Origin: Nematopogon swammerdamellus
Lineage: Eukaryota > Arthropoda > Insecta > Lepidoptera > Adelidae
Length of the DNA: 64,000 bases
NCBI GenBank assembly: GCA_946902875.1
Contig: OX336343.1
Location: 17,035,596 to 17,099,595 of the forward strand
Direction of reading: 5' to 3'
In this document: positions 1-11,734 of the stretch, one piece after another
Layout of the letters: each line of letters opens with the position of its first letter
Numbering within the stretch: position 1 is the stretch's first letter
Made by a program: the position numbers and the translations under genes
The notes under the pieces: model-generated
Database searches by the model: none
Told to the model about the DNA's origin: nothing
The model's input: only the letters and a program-made list of their open reading frames with translations

Positions 1-104
1 ACAGATCAAGGTGTTGACGTGTAGATACATATCGGTCTCTCTCGCTAGTTATAACTCGAGAACGACTCAACCTATTTACATACTCTTTGATTTGATTTCT
101 ACAT

Positions 105-756
105 CAGAGGATCCCAAATAGTGGTACGCGTACCCCCAGGGGTACGCAGGCTCAAGAGAAGGGGTACGTGTGGGCAAACTTAATGGCCACGTTTACCTCT
201 ACAAATAAAGAGAAAGGGGCTAATGTAATCTCATTAGTGAAAATTATCCCCACTGATGAATTGTCGATTGGGATCTATTTTGTATTATATTGTGATTACT
301 AAGTAGATATTAGAACGTAATAAATTCGTCAAGGGGTACGGACTAATATACAGGATGTTAAAACGGCGAGTACATTAATTTCGCCAGCGCAATCTTAATG
401 TTTTTCCGAGACAAAAAAGTTAGTAAAGTTTTTTTCTAAAGTGTCTAGTTTTCGACACATGAATTTTTTAAATGTATCTTTTCGTCTAGTGTAATTTAAC
501 GCGTTGTTGCTGCTCCGCACCTTCCGTCTGCCGTCCTCCAGTCTTCCTCCGAGGCGCTCACGTCTCAGCCGCCCTGTTCTCATTAGATCATTTTTACACT
601 AAATTAATCAATTAGTTTGTATGATAACTGTAACTTTTTATTTAAAGGGAATAAAAAAAAAGTTATTTGACTTTTTTGTTACTCTTGATCCCAATAATCA
701 TTTCCTAAATTTAATGTACTCGCCGTTTTTACACCCTGTATAATTGGGAACCGCTG
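105..756. mobile_element. hAT-like MITE holding a second MITE
   Basis: The ends CAGAGGATCCCAA and TTGGGAACCGCTG are roughly inverted, and flanking 8-mers TTCTACAT (97-104) and ATCTACAT (757-764) agree at 7 of 8, as expected for a hAT target duplication. The body has GTACGCGTACCCCCAGGGGTACG-type sequence near the left end. The inserted element spans 347-742. Confidence 0.65.
347..742. mobile_element. MITE with TATACAGG ends (copy 1)
   Basis: It starts TATACAGGATGTTAAAACGG and ends CGCCGTTTTTACACCCTGTATA, with inner blocks TTTCGCCAGCGCAATC and CCCAATAATCATTTCC shared with the copies at 52909-54136 and 61923-62391. TA at both ends suggests a mariner-like target. Confidence 0.7.
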
Positions 757-764
757 ATCTACAT

Positions 765-1378
765 GATAACAGACTACATAATATTAAGCTATCGTCTTCA
801 TAGGATGAACAGCCCCCAGGTTCAGGTTGCTGAAGTTATCTGTGTCGGAATTTGTTTTTCCAGATTGACTTGTTTGTTGCGTCCGAATTGTGTTGTTGTG
901 GCGCGCGGGGTTGCAACAAATCCATATTCAAAATGTCCTACTATACTACCACATCTTACCACCGCGACAAGGGGCCACCGCACCGAAGTTCAATAGCCTA
1001 TCATCATTTACACGAAACTAAATACATACATACTGCTACATATATACAACACACATACATACAATTGATTAATATTCACCGCGACTGGTTCTTCGCTCGA
1101 TTCGACTTGAAATAGTTTTATTTTATCTGGAGATTCACTCCGATAAAAACACTTTGAATTGTTGTGGTTACATTAGCATACATTTTATATTATTTTTGAT
1201 AATATCTTCATATTGAATGTCAGACTTCCTTAATAGGTAATAGGACCAGATTGTGACTGATCTGTTTCATAATTATTATTACTGTTTCTTAGTTATTTAC
1301 TGCCAACTTGTCTTGGAAAATAATTATTTTCTTCTTAAAAAGGTGTGTTCACATTGCCTGATATTTATGCGAGATTTA
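765..1378. other. No gene seen
   Basis: AT-rich sequence with short open frames in several frames and an ATAC-type microsatellite near 1022-1065. I see no coding signal or recognisable element. Confidence 0.5.
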
Positions 1379-1570
1379 AGCGGCGGGTGGCCGAGTGGTC
1401 TGGACGTCGGCTTCTCTTGCGAGAGGTCCGAGGTTCGAATGCAACCAGCAGCGTGTAACGCTGAGTTTTTTCTGATTTGAAAAAAAAAATACGTGCATAC
1501 CAGTGGTGCACACCTTCACCCACTGCTCCATGGTTCGGATTCCATGTAAAAATGTAGGTGTCCACCGGAT
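1379..1570 (+). mobile_element. SINE family B, 5' part (tRNA-like head)
   Basis: It begins GGCGGGTGGCCGAGTGGTCT (A-box-like) and has GAGGTTCGAATGC (B-box-like), followed by the family body CACTGCTCCATGGTTCGGAT. It is truncated before the 3' half. It is not a functional tRNA gene: there is no paired acceptor stem, and the same head recurs at 30536, 42330, 55386 and 61920. Confidence 0.75.
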
Positions 1571-2196
1571 TGACTGCAGAAAAATGCCTAACGCAATAAG
1601 ACCACCCTTGCCACATATTAAGTGGCATAAATCTTGTTTTTTTTTTCAATTATTATTTATTTTTTATTTTTTATTAAATTTTTTCTCCAAAGAGTTTTAT
1701 CTTAGAGTCTGATCTGTAAACATGTTTATGTAATTTATTATAGCCAATGCATATAAAAATATAATCAGACAATACAAGAACATTTAACGTTTTGACACAA
1801 TAATTGATATGAGACTCAACACATACTTCAAAAGCAAATGCCACGCCACAGAGTACCAACCAACCTCTTAATTACGAGTGAGTAGGTATTTTTCTGATTA
1901 ATAAATAACAAATTGCGATGTGTATGTCGTAATACGTTCTCGTAATAACATCTCTTGCGCAAGACAAATTTTATATCCAAATATGCACAATAGAAATTAA
2001 CACTGTCCATCGAAGAATACGTCGGGCCTATTCTGTGATTATTCGTCCTGAGAAATTGTTAAAAAGCTAGCAAAACATTTTAGTTATCGAATGATAGCAA
2101 CAACTTCTGTGGGTTAAAATGTATCAAGGTGCTAGTCGTGCTTACCTGAATACATAACATTATAAAAGGTAGAATAAATCATATCAAAGATGATTT
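1571..2196. other. No gene seen
   Basis: AT-rich sequence with long T runs (1636-1685). Nothing recognisable. Confidence 0.45.
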
Positions 2197-2570
2197 GTTT
2201 TTTTTTATACGGTCTTAGAAACTTCGCTTTATTTATTTATTAAATAATATATTTTACAAAATAGAAACTAATATATAAATTAGGCTAATTACAAAATAAA
2301 ATTAAACCTATAACCAATACAATACTTAATAACACTCCTCCAGGTGTGACGATGTGGGCACTGTTCCGAGGACGCTAGCGGCGTTGCCTCGCTGGATGGC
2401 CACACTGAGGCAGCGTATCAGTTTGGCTCGAGTTCGAGCCAACGTTTTTCTCCTGAAGCAGCGTACAGGGACATTCCGATGTCTTTCGCGAGCCGTTTTG
2501 CCTCCTCAGACCATGCCGCCATCGTCTCCACCGAAAATGCGGAGAAGATGTGCTGGTGTGCCACCGAACT
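2197..2570 (-). mobile_element. Retroelement 3' end with poly(A), coding tail frameshifted
   Basis: On the minus strand the stretch 2565-2345 reads AAWSEEAKRLAKDIGMSLYA and, after a shift, SVAIQRGNAASVLGT, both protein-like. An AT-rich tail follows with AATAAA copies and an A-run (T-run at 2197-2206 on the plus strand). This looks like the 3' end of a non-LTR retrotransposon or another reverse-transcribed message; the family is not identified. Confidence 0.45.
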
Positions 2571-3837
2571 GTATTATTATTATTTATTGAATTAATTAGC
2601 CAAACTATGCCATTATAAAATATTTCCAAGAACAACGGTTCAACCATGTAGAACAAGCCTAAGAAAAAGCAGGAATCGTTCAAGTAAAAAAAATCACACG
2701 TCTTCACATCGTACGGTAGCAGAGTAGTCGCCACCGCGACAACACGCCTCCGCGAACGAAAGTGAATTCGCGCTCGTTCGCTGTAGAAATCGAAAACTAC
2801 TCCATTGCGTAACGAACAAACCGAACGACACAAGCCCGCGACGGTAACCGCGATGGCGGGAAAGCACTTTTAATTCAAATCTGTGCATTTGATCTCCTGG
2901 AGCAGGAACCCATCGTTATTTTGAAATACTTTGTCTGTCTGCGAGTCAGCTTCCAAATTCAAAATTTCGAAGCTATGCAACACTCCTGAAGAAGGAGCCA
3001 CTGCCATTTTGTTAACATACCATAACTTTATGTTTTTCCTCAGGTTTTTTTTGAGCTTTAGCATATGTTTGACTATGCCGTGATACGTGTACGTCGGAGC
3101 CAATCAGAGGTTCCGTCCGACTGGAGAAAATTTGGAGTGTATGTCCAGCAGTGGACGCTGACTTAAGTTTATTACCTTCGCTTGTGGGACATTATTGTAT
3201 AAAGTCGACTGGCAGACACCTGGCGGCTCTGAAAGATCTAACTAACAGACGCAGTAGAGATTACAGATAACTCTGTTCACGATAGCAAACAATAGAGCTC
3301 TACAACTCAAATAAATTGCTCCATTCTTGCATAATCGCGGAAACTCGAAGACGGCGCGCACAGGATAGACACGATCGAACTATCGACAAATTCGAAAAAC
3401 GTCAATCGTGCCGTCCCTACAAAGCACGACCTTATTCTTGTCGATGTTCGAGTTGCGAAATCGATTCGAATGCAGCGAGCTGCTTAGCTATAGCCTCGGA
3501 TGACGAGTGTAGAATTAGCCTACTTCTGCTGTGATCCCTTCGTAAAAATTCTTAGCGCGTCCATTGCGGCAGTTGACATTTGAAGGTACTGAGGAGAAAT
3601 CTGTGACATAATACAAACGTCGCTGCTGGTAAAATTAGTATGAAGTGGAGATTGTTTTTCTCGATTCATTTAGAGATAACAATATTTAGGAAAGGAGAGA
3701 TACTCGTAAATACTTATGATTTAGACAATAGACATAAATCATATGTACTTGATATCGCAGAAATTATAGAACCTTACGGGGGAACTACCGAATGGCCATG
3801 TACCTGTGATTTTTGAGTACTTAATATGCATAAATTA
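2571..3837. other. No gene seen; small LINE-like remnant near 3110-3160
   Basis: Around 3140 the plus strand reads TATGTCCAGCAGTGGAC, the codons for YVQQW that end many lepidopteran LINE reverse transcriptases (a clearer copy is at 54343). The rest is unremarkable. Confidence 0.35.
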
Positions 3838-3945
3838 CGCGACCGAAGGGAAGCACTGACATGGCACCTAGTTCACCAAGGTGTTATGGGCCGACATCAC
3901 GGATGGTGATGTAGCAAACCGTGTCTGTTTCCATAAAAAAAAATT
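3838..3945 (+). mobile_element. SINE family A, 3' end
   Basis: It matches the common 3' half: GACCGAAGGGAAGCACTGAC, GGTGTTATGGGCCGACATCA, then CCGTGTCTGTTTCCAT and an A-run. 5'-truncated. Confidence 0.75.
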
Positions 3946-4742
3946 GTAATTTTAATTTCTGTGTTTCCAAATAAAATGAATAAATAACTCTAGATTCTCC
4001 AAAATACCTACTTACCCGGTTGCACTATGTTGGCCACTTTAAGACCTGTTCCTACGCACCGAGTTCCTACGTAACGAATTTTCTGATTAATGGCTACGAA
4101 AACTTAAATTTCAACTTTTGATATTTTGGAGAGATCTTTCGCCTGAAATTAGAAGATAATCTGTTTTAACTAAGCGATGAAACAAACTCTAATGACTTAA
4201 ATTAATTGACTAATGAATTGAGAACTGAAGCTTAAGAAAGATATAAGTAACCGCCATAATACCTAGTGGTCAAAAGCAATACCTGAGAGGAATAACCACC
4301 AATGATAGTAATTATAATTTAAAATGACGGAAGGCTGCAAGCGATGACTGACTGCGTGCAACAAGATGAATTTAACCATAACGCCTCTTGCTGGAGGCAT
4401 CCGATCTCAATGTTAAGTTCAAACACAAACTGTAATTAGCCAATGTTCATAAGTTCAAGCTGTAATTACCCAATGTTAAGCCCGGCAATTACTAAACATT
4501 CCTAAATTTAATCATAGTGTTTAAAACTCGCCCAAGTATGTATTGGCCGTGAATGCATCGGTCGGTGGGTCGACAAGCCGAATGACTTGTGGACTAATAA
4601 CTTCCGTAAGCATTCGCGGAATAGCATAGCCGCCATCTTGTTTTCAATGTGCGGGTAGGAAGCGGAAAACCACCGCTTCTGTGCCATATGCATGTACAGG
4701 CATGTACATAAATGTCGCTATTACCTACGTATGTATACTGCC
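3946..4742. other. No gene seen
   Basis: AT-rich sequence with no coding or repeat signal that I recognise. Confidence 0.4.
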
Positions 4743-4842
4743 CGGCACGTAACTTGGCCTCTGTGCGAGCGGGACAGCGTTATACCAACGATCGCATGCG
4801 TATAACGCCGTCCCTCTCGCACAGAGGCCAAGTTACGTGCCG
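4743..4842. repeat. Long hairpin, 42-bp arms
   Basis: Left arm 4743-4784 begins CGGCACGTAACTTGGCCTCT and the right arm 4801-4842 is its inverse with 2 mismatches; the loop is 16 bases. Likely a small MITE. Confidence 0.85.
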
Positions 4843-5036
4843 TCTATTCTACTATCACACAATAGCTAAAATGTAGTCTCTAACACTCCAGCAAAGATTT
4901 TGGCTTCCAAAATCTTTGCATTGCAGCTATACACGTACAGCCTTATCACTCCGACAGAAAGCATTACCTATACCTACTGAAGGTGCCTTAATGCAGTGTC
5001 ATTTATTCCAATCAACTTTGCACTTGTATCGTTAGC

Positions 5037-5368
5037 ATTTGTACCGGGTGGGGCCGGTACTTTAAAAGAATAGCCTCACTGCATCTCTCCCCATGTATGT
5101 CGTAAAAGGCGACTAAGGGATATGTATGACTCCCTTCTTATATTACTAGGTGGTAGGGTTTAACTCGCCCAGATTGATACCGCCGCACTGAATGAAAGGT
5201 CGGTCGAAACGGTTATGTAAATAGTTTGTGTTTTTCGTCCAGTTTAGTGTAGCACGACCGAAGGGAAGCACTGACGCGGCACCTGGCTAGTTCACCCGGT
5301 GTTATGGGCTGACATCACGGATGTTGTAGGTGATGCAGCCAACCGTGTCAGGTTCCATAAAAAAAATT
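5037..5368 (+). mobile_element. SINE family A, without the 5S-like module
   Basis: It runs from GTACCGGGTGGGGCCGGTAC through GTCGTAAAAGGCGACTAAGG and ACTAGGTGGTAGGGTTTAAC to GTCAGGTTCCATAAAAAA. The 5S-like block present in the copy at 14907 is absent. Confidence 0.85.
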
Positions 5369-5476
5369 AAAAAAAATTATAACAAAAGGTCGCCATCGGT
5401 TATCGATTGAAATATGAAGGAAATTTATTATTTAGTTATTACTATAATAAACATTTCGCCACTGAATTTAACACAG

Positions 5477-5614
5477 TTCAGCAGGTCTATTCTTGTAAAT
5501 TCTGACAGCGGAATCAGCGCTGACGTGGCGCTGAGAGTCACTTTGGTAAGTGGCTTTCAGCGCCACAACAGCGCTGATTCCGCTGTCAGAATTTACAAGA
5601 ATAGACCTGCTGAA
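5477..5614. repeat. Long inverted repeat (MITE-like)
   Basis: TTCAGCAGGTCTATTCTTGT at the left is matched inversely by ACAAGAATAGACCTGCTGAA at the right; pairing continues about 45 bases inward through CAGCGCTGATTCCGCTG. It creates a spurious 147-codon open frame across it. Confidence 0.85.
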
Positions 5615-5861
5615 AGGTTAATGCCGCGAGCGGACAAAGGCAGTATTATAAATATAATCACATCCTTTTCCTGTCAAGAGGTACTAAACCTATTTTTATA
5701 TTCCCGATATGTTATTTTAAGCAAAACATGGATAACTGTTCTGCCTCCCGACTGTGAAATAAACGTTTTTTACTTTTTTGTTAATTTGCGGCTTAATGCC
5801 CCAAAGTCTTTGAAGACAGGCGCGATCTCATATCAAATAAATTACACACCGAATTAATTCG

Positions 5862-5899
5862 ATGAAAGTGTTACAAATGACAATTTGTAACACTTTCAT
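5862..5899. repeat. Perfect 17-bp hairpin
   Basis: ATGAAAGTGTTACAAAT and its exact inverse are separated by 4 bases. Confidence 0.8.
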
Positions 5900-7827
5900 G
5901 GGACACATACTAACCTAACCTAACCTCCTAACTTCTATGACCTAAAGCAGTAAAATAAACCCAAAGAACGATTCGAATAAAATGTAATGAAACGCTAAAT
6001 GAGCGACGAGCAAGACACAACGGCTGGTTAGCTAACACCATCCATTGTAATGGTAATAATAGTGACTTACTCAAGTAATCTGGGAGTATACTGAGCCTCT
6101 AAGCGCGGTGGCGGCGGCGCGGCGGTTTGTGCCAATTCCTAAAGAATATTGCGGCTTGTTGCATCTCTACTACGCGGAGCTTCGTACTTCACGGGAGTAT
6201 CTCTGTCTCTTTCTGGCAAACACGCCGGCCTGCTCGCATTTACCTCCCCGGGAGGTATTTGTTGCGTAGCCGCATATAACTGACGCATGTATCTGAAAAC
6301 GTGTTCAAAAGATATTTCACTTATGCTTCTCTCTCCGTCCACGGTGCAGTGTAGATACCCTTTCTTCCCCGGGCCCCCTTTCACCTTACACAAATTATTA
6401 TAACTTTTGGATATAATTGCTTATAATTGTTGTTTACAAAATAAAGATCAATATTTATTTTAATCACATAATATTACACATTACTCGTATATCGCGGCAC
6501 GTGAAGATCCGTTGTCTCTGCCTACCCCACAAGGAAACAGACGTGAAGATATGTATGTATATAAGTATGTATGCTATGTTTGTTTATAAATTAATAAATA
6601 ATTAATTAAACACAAATGTACGCAAGTTTGTGTAGTTAAGATGCGATTGCTTCATTACGTCCTGTCTTCTCCTCGGTGTTGCTTCTCACACTAATTGGGA
6701 ACAAACATTTCGAAACATTTCGAATAGTTTACTTATTTTTCTTTAAGCTATATAGTTACAAAAATTCATACTCCATTCGTCAATTTTATATATATATTTT
6801 TAGTATATATATTTTATTTGGCATACTTAATAGTCCGGAGCTTTTGAGTAGCCCACAACTGCTAAATAATTTCGTACATTAATTTCCAGGTCAACTTTTC
6901 AACCTTCTGCAGAATTACTTCTTCTTCGTTAATCAACTTTGTACATACTATTTCTTGGTTTTCTCGCTGTATATTCCAGCCCAAAAAAAGTATATAACAA
7001 AAAATTCAATATTTCTCACTATTTACTAAGTAGCACTTCGAAAAGCGTTGATCGGTAGAGACATAATAACGAATGACTATTTTAATATAAGCATTTTATT
7101 AAATTTTCATATTACGATTCTGACATTTGATCAAAAAAGTATTTCGCACTTTTGGTTGTAAATTTCAGAATCGGTTTGGAAATTTTGTTGTGAATGTTTT
7201 TTAAATAAATTAAAAACCAATTATATAAAGTGGTATATAGATACTCAAATATCAAATTTCATCATACATGTTCTGTTCGACTGTTTTCAAAGACTACTTC
7301 GTAAATAGTTCAAAATATCGAAAATTGTTTGCAGATAAATGGTTTTGGTTGATTCTACCTAGCGCCTTAATCACGTGCACAGGTTAAAATATATTTGAAT
7401 GTACATTTTTATAAATTTTATGTTGATATCTCCACAATGAATTTTTAAAGACTGTCGTTATTAAACAAACACAAGCGTTTTTTTAAACAAATAAAAAACT
7501 TAATAAAATAATTAGGTACAGAAATAGTAAAACATAACTTTACTAACCGCTGCTCTAACCTTCACCCCATTCGCGCGGACAATGCAGTGAAGACATCTAT
7601 CTCCCGATGCCTATGTCTAGATTTATGTACCTATACCTACGTCACATCTGTCTTGTTCTCACTTTGTGCGTTAACGAATTTGCATATTTACTGCAGCTGG
7701 CTTCACTTTGTTTCAAAAGTTTCCCTATTCACAGTTTTCGTGTTTTCTTTCATCATAAAAAAACTGTTATGCTATCAATATTACATGGACACAAATAAAT
7801 ACATAATACTCAGTATGTATCAATATT
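5900..7827. other. No gene seen; a few repeat scraps
   Basis: It holds a short CCTAA run (5912-5931) and a fragment of the repeat GATCCGTTGTCTCTGCCTAC (about 6495-6580). The minus-strand frame 6393-6139 is open for 84 codons but has no ATG and no family I know. The rest is AT-rich. Confidence 0.4.
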
Positions 7828-7927
7828 TGTACCGTGTGGGGCCGGTACCTTAAAAAAATAACCCCACTGCATCTCTCCCCGTGTATGTCGTAAAAGGCGA
7901 CTAAGAGATAAGAAAATTCGTCAGCCT
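7828..7927 (+). mobile_element. SINE family A, 5' fragment
   Basis: GTACCGTGTGGGGCCGGTAC through GTCGTAAAAGGCGACTAAGA to TCGTCAGCCT; it stops where the tRNA-like segment would begin. Confidence 0.7.
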
Positions 7928-7935
7928 GTTCGATT

Positions 7936-7981
7936 GGATTTAAATCCGGTGATCTAGACGTCCGGTCTATCTGTGGGGATA
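7936..7981 (-). repeat. Inverted scrap of the transposase segment
   Basis: The reverse complement of this stretch matches about 8187-8226 (CCCCACAG...GGACGTCTAG.TCACCGGATTTAAATCC) with a few differences, so the transposon piece is partly duplicated in inverted orientation. Confidence 0.65.
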
Positions 7982-8040
7982 CAAGTGGCTAGGAGGCCAC
8001 AAGACGTCCGTTGAATTGTAGAAACTTTAAACGGGCGAAT

Positions 8041-8604
8041 TATCTTGAGTTTCTGCAACAGGAGCTTCAGAGCCTTTTAGAAGATGTACCATTGGCCATA
8101 CGGAGGTGGTTGCAAAATGATGGCTGCCCAGCCCATTACCACAGCCATTACGCTAGAGAAGTGCGTAATTTTTAGCCTAAGCATATCCCCACAGTTGGAT
8201 CGGACGTCTAGGTCACCGGATTTAAATCCGTTAGATTTTTATTATTGGGGCTATTTAAACGAAAAAGTTTACGGGAAACCGGTGGAAAACTTGATAGAGC
8301 TCAAAGAAAGAATTACGGCAGTAGCTCAGGTTTTTTTTTTATGTAAACTGACATGGTTGGCTACATCACCTACAACATCCGTGATGTCAGCCCATAACAC
8401 CGGGTGAACTTGGTGCCACGTCAGTGCTTCCCTTCGGTCGTGCCGACTATAGTCAAGTGGACGGAAAACACAAACTATTTACATAGCATAGGTGGACGTA
8501 TCTGCACTTGCATCGAGTACTTGCTCGACGCATCAACCGGGCATTTGTGAGAAGATGTCGAGCTAGCATTTGTGCAGGTTGTAAACAATTTGAACATCTA
8601 CTTT
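8041..8604 (+). pseudogene. Decayed DDE transposase (Tc1/mariner-like), split by a SINE
   Basis: From 8041 the frame reads FLQQELQSLLEDVPLAIRRW and NDGCPAHYHSHYARE before a TAG; after a frame change at about 8210 it reads RSPDLNPLDFYYWGYLNEKV, the hallmark DDE segment of these transposases. A SINE occupies about 8330-8489. Past it, RINRAFVRRCRAS and CKQFEHLL then TAA (8604) give the C-terminus. Stops and shifts make it non-functional. Confidence 0.8.
8330..8489 (-). mobile_element. SINE family A inserted in the transposase
   Basis: Poly(T) then ACTGACATGGTTGGCTACAT and TCCGTGATGTCAGCCCATAA, ending at CTATTTACATAG. Only the 3' part of the SINE is present. Confidence 0.8.
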
Positions 8605-9168
8605 AACAGGTTAATAAAGACCAATTACTTCAAGTGTTTATTTTATACCAATTCGTAGTTGGTAGAACAGTTATCAAATTCCGAGGTCTTTTTGCAGTTA
8701 AATAACAATATCTCATAAATTATTGGGCAAATCGGTAAGTGATGTACCATTTTAAAAACTACATTAGATGGGCGTATTTTTGTTGCATAATGCCACTTTA
8801 GTGTAGTAATATTTTTTTCACCGCGAAGGGCCAAACTCAAGGGATGAGGCTGAAAAAATTTTAACATGTGGCTCTTAAGTCGTTTTTCAGCTAAACAGGA
8901 TTAAACATGAAAAAAGAAATTATACCGTGTGAAAGCCTTACTTTTTAGGAATATTTGACAAAAACTAGATTTAAGAAAATCTTACATTTGTACTTGTGGC
9001 ATTTAAAAAAATGAGCTGAGGGAGAAAATTTTGAATTTTTACAAAAATGACAATATCTCAAAAACTAAGCCATTTTTACTTAACCTAAAATTAGATATTC
9101 TGAGAGGTAATTATCAGCCCTATCTCCTGTTAAAGGATTATCATCGGTTTCTGGGACACCCTGTATAT
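8605..9168 (+). mobile_element. Probable 3' region of the same DNA transposon
   Basis: Non-coding AT-rich sequence after the transposase stop codon, ending in TTTCTGGGACACCCTGTATA, which is typical of a Tc1/mariner-like terminal repeat. The matching left terminus was not found. Confidence 0.45.
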
Positions 9169-9176
9169 ATGCAAAC

Positions 9177-9474
9177 CACAGAGCATCAAATGCGCGCGCC
9201 CGCCCCTCCTAGAGGCGCCCTGAGCGCGATTTCTCTACAACGCCGTTGAAGCCTGTGGGCGTGGCCTATGATTTACATATGTGTGTTGTGCGTGTGCATT
9301 TGTTTTGTGCGTGTGCCTAACTTGCTCCTCTTTGTGTGTAGTGTCGATACTAGCACACACACACACACACATACGATGCGCTAGCAGCACTGCGTGTAGT
9401 TTTTGGGTTTCAAATATTATCGCTTAGGGCGCCTCTAGTAGGGGGCGCGCGCGGTAGGTATTTGATGCTCTGTG
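9177..9474. mobile_element. hAT-like MITE, 298 bp, exact 8-bp target duplication
   Basis: Terminal repeats CACAGAGCATCAAAT and ATTTGATGCTCTGTG, with inner arms through GAGGCGCCCT, flanked by ATGCAAAC on both sides (9169-9176 and 9475-9482). It contains an AC microsatellite (9353-9372). Confidence 0.88.
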
Positions 9475-9482
9475 ATGCAAAC

Positions 9483-11336
9483 CCAATATTAAGCAATACC
9501 AACACCTCAACGACATCTTGGTAATATCATAGATTTGGTTGAAGACATCTTGGAAATTCCATCAGTGAAGTTTTCGTAGTCATATTGTTCTGGTTGCTTA
9601 ACCGAACATACACGAATGACATGATGAAGTAATATATATACTTATTCCACTACCAAAACTGTGCCAATCTATGAATATGTAAAACATATAAGGTGTAAGT
9701 TACCTGCAGTCTCTTGGGAGTGCAGGCACATAGGTACAGTCAAGCAATAATTAGTAGAAACACATTTTATTGAGGTCGCGACATATGGCGCCTAGCCATA
9801 AGGTGTCTAACGACGCCCATGGACATTCGGTCGTTTGCTGGGGTTGCGAATGCCATGCCGGCTTGACAGGTGCCTATTCACGCCCTCAGGGAGAATGTTC
9901 CAGCATTTATCTGTTCTGTAGAGGAAAGATCTGCAGAACCGGATGGTACGCATCCGCGGTAAGTTCAGCATGTAAAGATGCAGTCCCTGCCCGGTGCGCG
10001 TGGTGCGGAGGTGGAAAGGGGACTGCGGATTTATTTATTATTGATTAAAGTTTAACGCTAACCTCGGCGCTAACTACACACTCTTGCAGAGATAAGTCAA
10101 ACGTAACTTGTTAAAGCTGTACGTATATCGGGTTAGTCGTTCCCGAGTCAGAAGTGACCAGGCAGATTTTTATTTGCGATTCTAAGTAATAATTTAAACA
10201 ACTTTAATATTTCTTCTTTTGAGACATTTTTCCAGCAACTGAGCAGATTTTACTGCTGATGATGTTAATGTATCAATAATGATTTTATAATCAACAGCTA
10301 ACATTGTGCCATATTTGATATGCAAATTCCTCAGTAAATAAGCAGTATTCCTCCTGGCGAGCTTACTTCACCATTAGATAATATTTACATTGCTTAAGGT
10401 GATGTGAGCATGCGTCTGACTCGAATTTCAAGAAGTGTACCGCCAATATTACTTACCTGACAGATTCAGTTTTAATATATGTAAAACTTCATCTATCAAC
10501 GCAGTTCGATAGCTTTTTAAAAAAAAACAAGATTTCATTAACTTCGCTTGATAGAAAAAAATCATGAACATGCCTCTGAATTTAGTTATAAAAACGTATT
10601 AAGGCAACGTGACCAAATCAAGGCTTTGGAAAAAATATATTTTATTTGTTGAATATATATCTAAATCCGTAGCTTTTTACTTTTTTGTTTGGATCCGTAG
10701 TTTTGGATTAAAAAAATAAAAACCTAATTTTTGATTGATTGATTTTGTTGCATCCTACTCCAACCAGCGAAAGCGGCGCCTTGAAAGAGGAGTACGGGTG
10801 AATACGGGTTGACAGGGCCTTAACACACGAGTAATTTTTTTTATAAGCCAATGCTTTGACGTAATATTTTATCTTAATAATTTTTTGTTCCTTTTAAACA
10901 CAATAATTAAATGTTTGCTTAGTCAAAACTATCAATTAAGACGGTCGAGGCACATATAAATTAAGATTCTGCGGTATAATTTATTTATAAAGTTATAAAT
11001 TATAATTTACCGAATCGAAAATAGTAATGTTCGGTTCGGTAACGTAATCAAGCTCGTCTCTGACGCTAATGATAACACGGTGACACTAATTAGATTTTAT
11101 CGGCGATTTCCACATTTCAATTCTATGACGACACCGAATTGGTAAGAACCCAGGGAGTCTTCTCTTCTATCATTACAACATTCAATCGAGCCTGCTTGCC
11201 GTTGTTTGTTTGTTACGCTTGATTGTCGTCTTTAACTTAACACTCTTTTTTTTCATGGGGTAACACTGATGTTATATTTTAGTAAAAATGCTCGAAATGG
11301 CAAGCAAGCGGAGGCGCGGGCATAAGACACCAAAAT
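9483..11336. other. No gene seen; one dispersed repeat (family E)
   Basis: About 9775-9890 holds CATAAGGTGTCTAACGACGC, CCATGGACATTCGGTCGTTT and GGGTTGCGAATGCCATGCCG, which recurs at 32108-32203 and, more diverged, at 34964-35085. The rest is AT-rich without coding signal. Confidence 0.5.
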
Positions 11337-11512
11337 TTATTCGAAAACCGGCCAAGTGCGAGTCGAATTCGCGCACTTTTCCGTACCACCACATAATTGG
11401 CAGATTTTTATTATTTGTTGATTTACTTCACTATTGAGTTTTACGCTTGTATTACCATTTCGATAGAGCAAATAAAAACACTCATTTCCCGTATGGATAC
11501 GGAACCCTAAAA
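11337..11512 (+). repeat. Dispersed repeat family D, short copy
   Basis: It begins AAAACCGGCCAAGTGCGAGT and ends TACGGAACCCTAAAA, as do the longer copies at 20015, 22243 and 49984; most of the interior is missing. Confidence 0.75.
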
Positions 11513-11734
11513 GCAGCGCTGTTTGCAATCACATGAAGAAAATTTTAGAATATGTCTTTATTCCCTGATGCCACAACACAATACATGCGAACAGTGCGCA
11601 TTTGTCATTCTACCCTTTGGAAGGCGCCACAGCAACAAAAGACAGAGCGAATCAGGATGTGAGAAGGCCGGTATGCGGTAAGGTCGCCCGGTCTCTTCTC
11701 GCTAGTAAGTTGTGAGCTCATCGCATATTTAGCT

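Noticed and set aside
2375..2833. 152-codon minus-strand frame
   Set aside because: It crosses a frameshifted retroelement tail and unrelated sequence; the protein-like parts are in two different frames.
5414..5857. 147-codon plus-strand open frame
   Set aside because: It runs through both arms of an inverted-repeat element and has no recognisable domain.
6139..6393. Minus-strand 84-codon frame that looks protein-like
   Set aside because: No ATG, no family recognised, no partner exon; kept only as a note.
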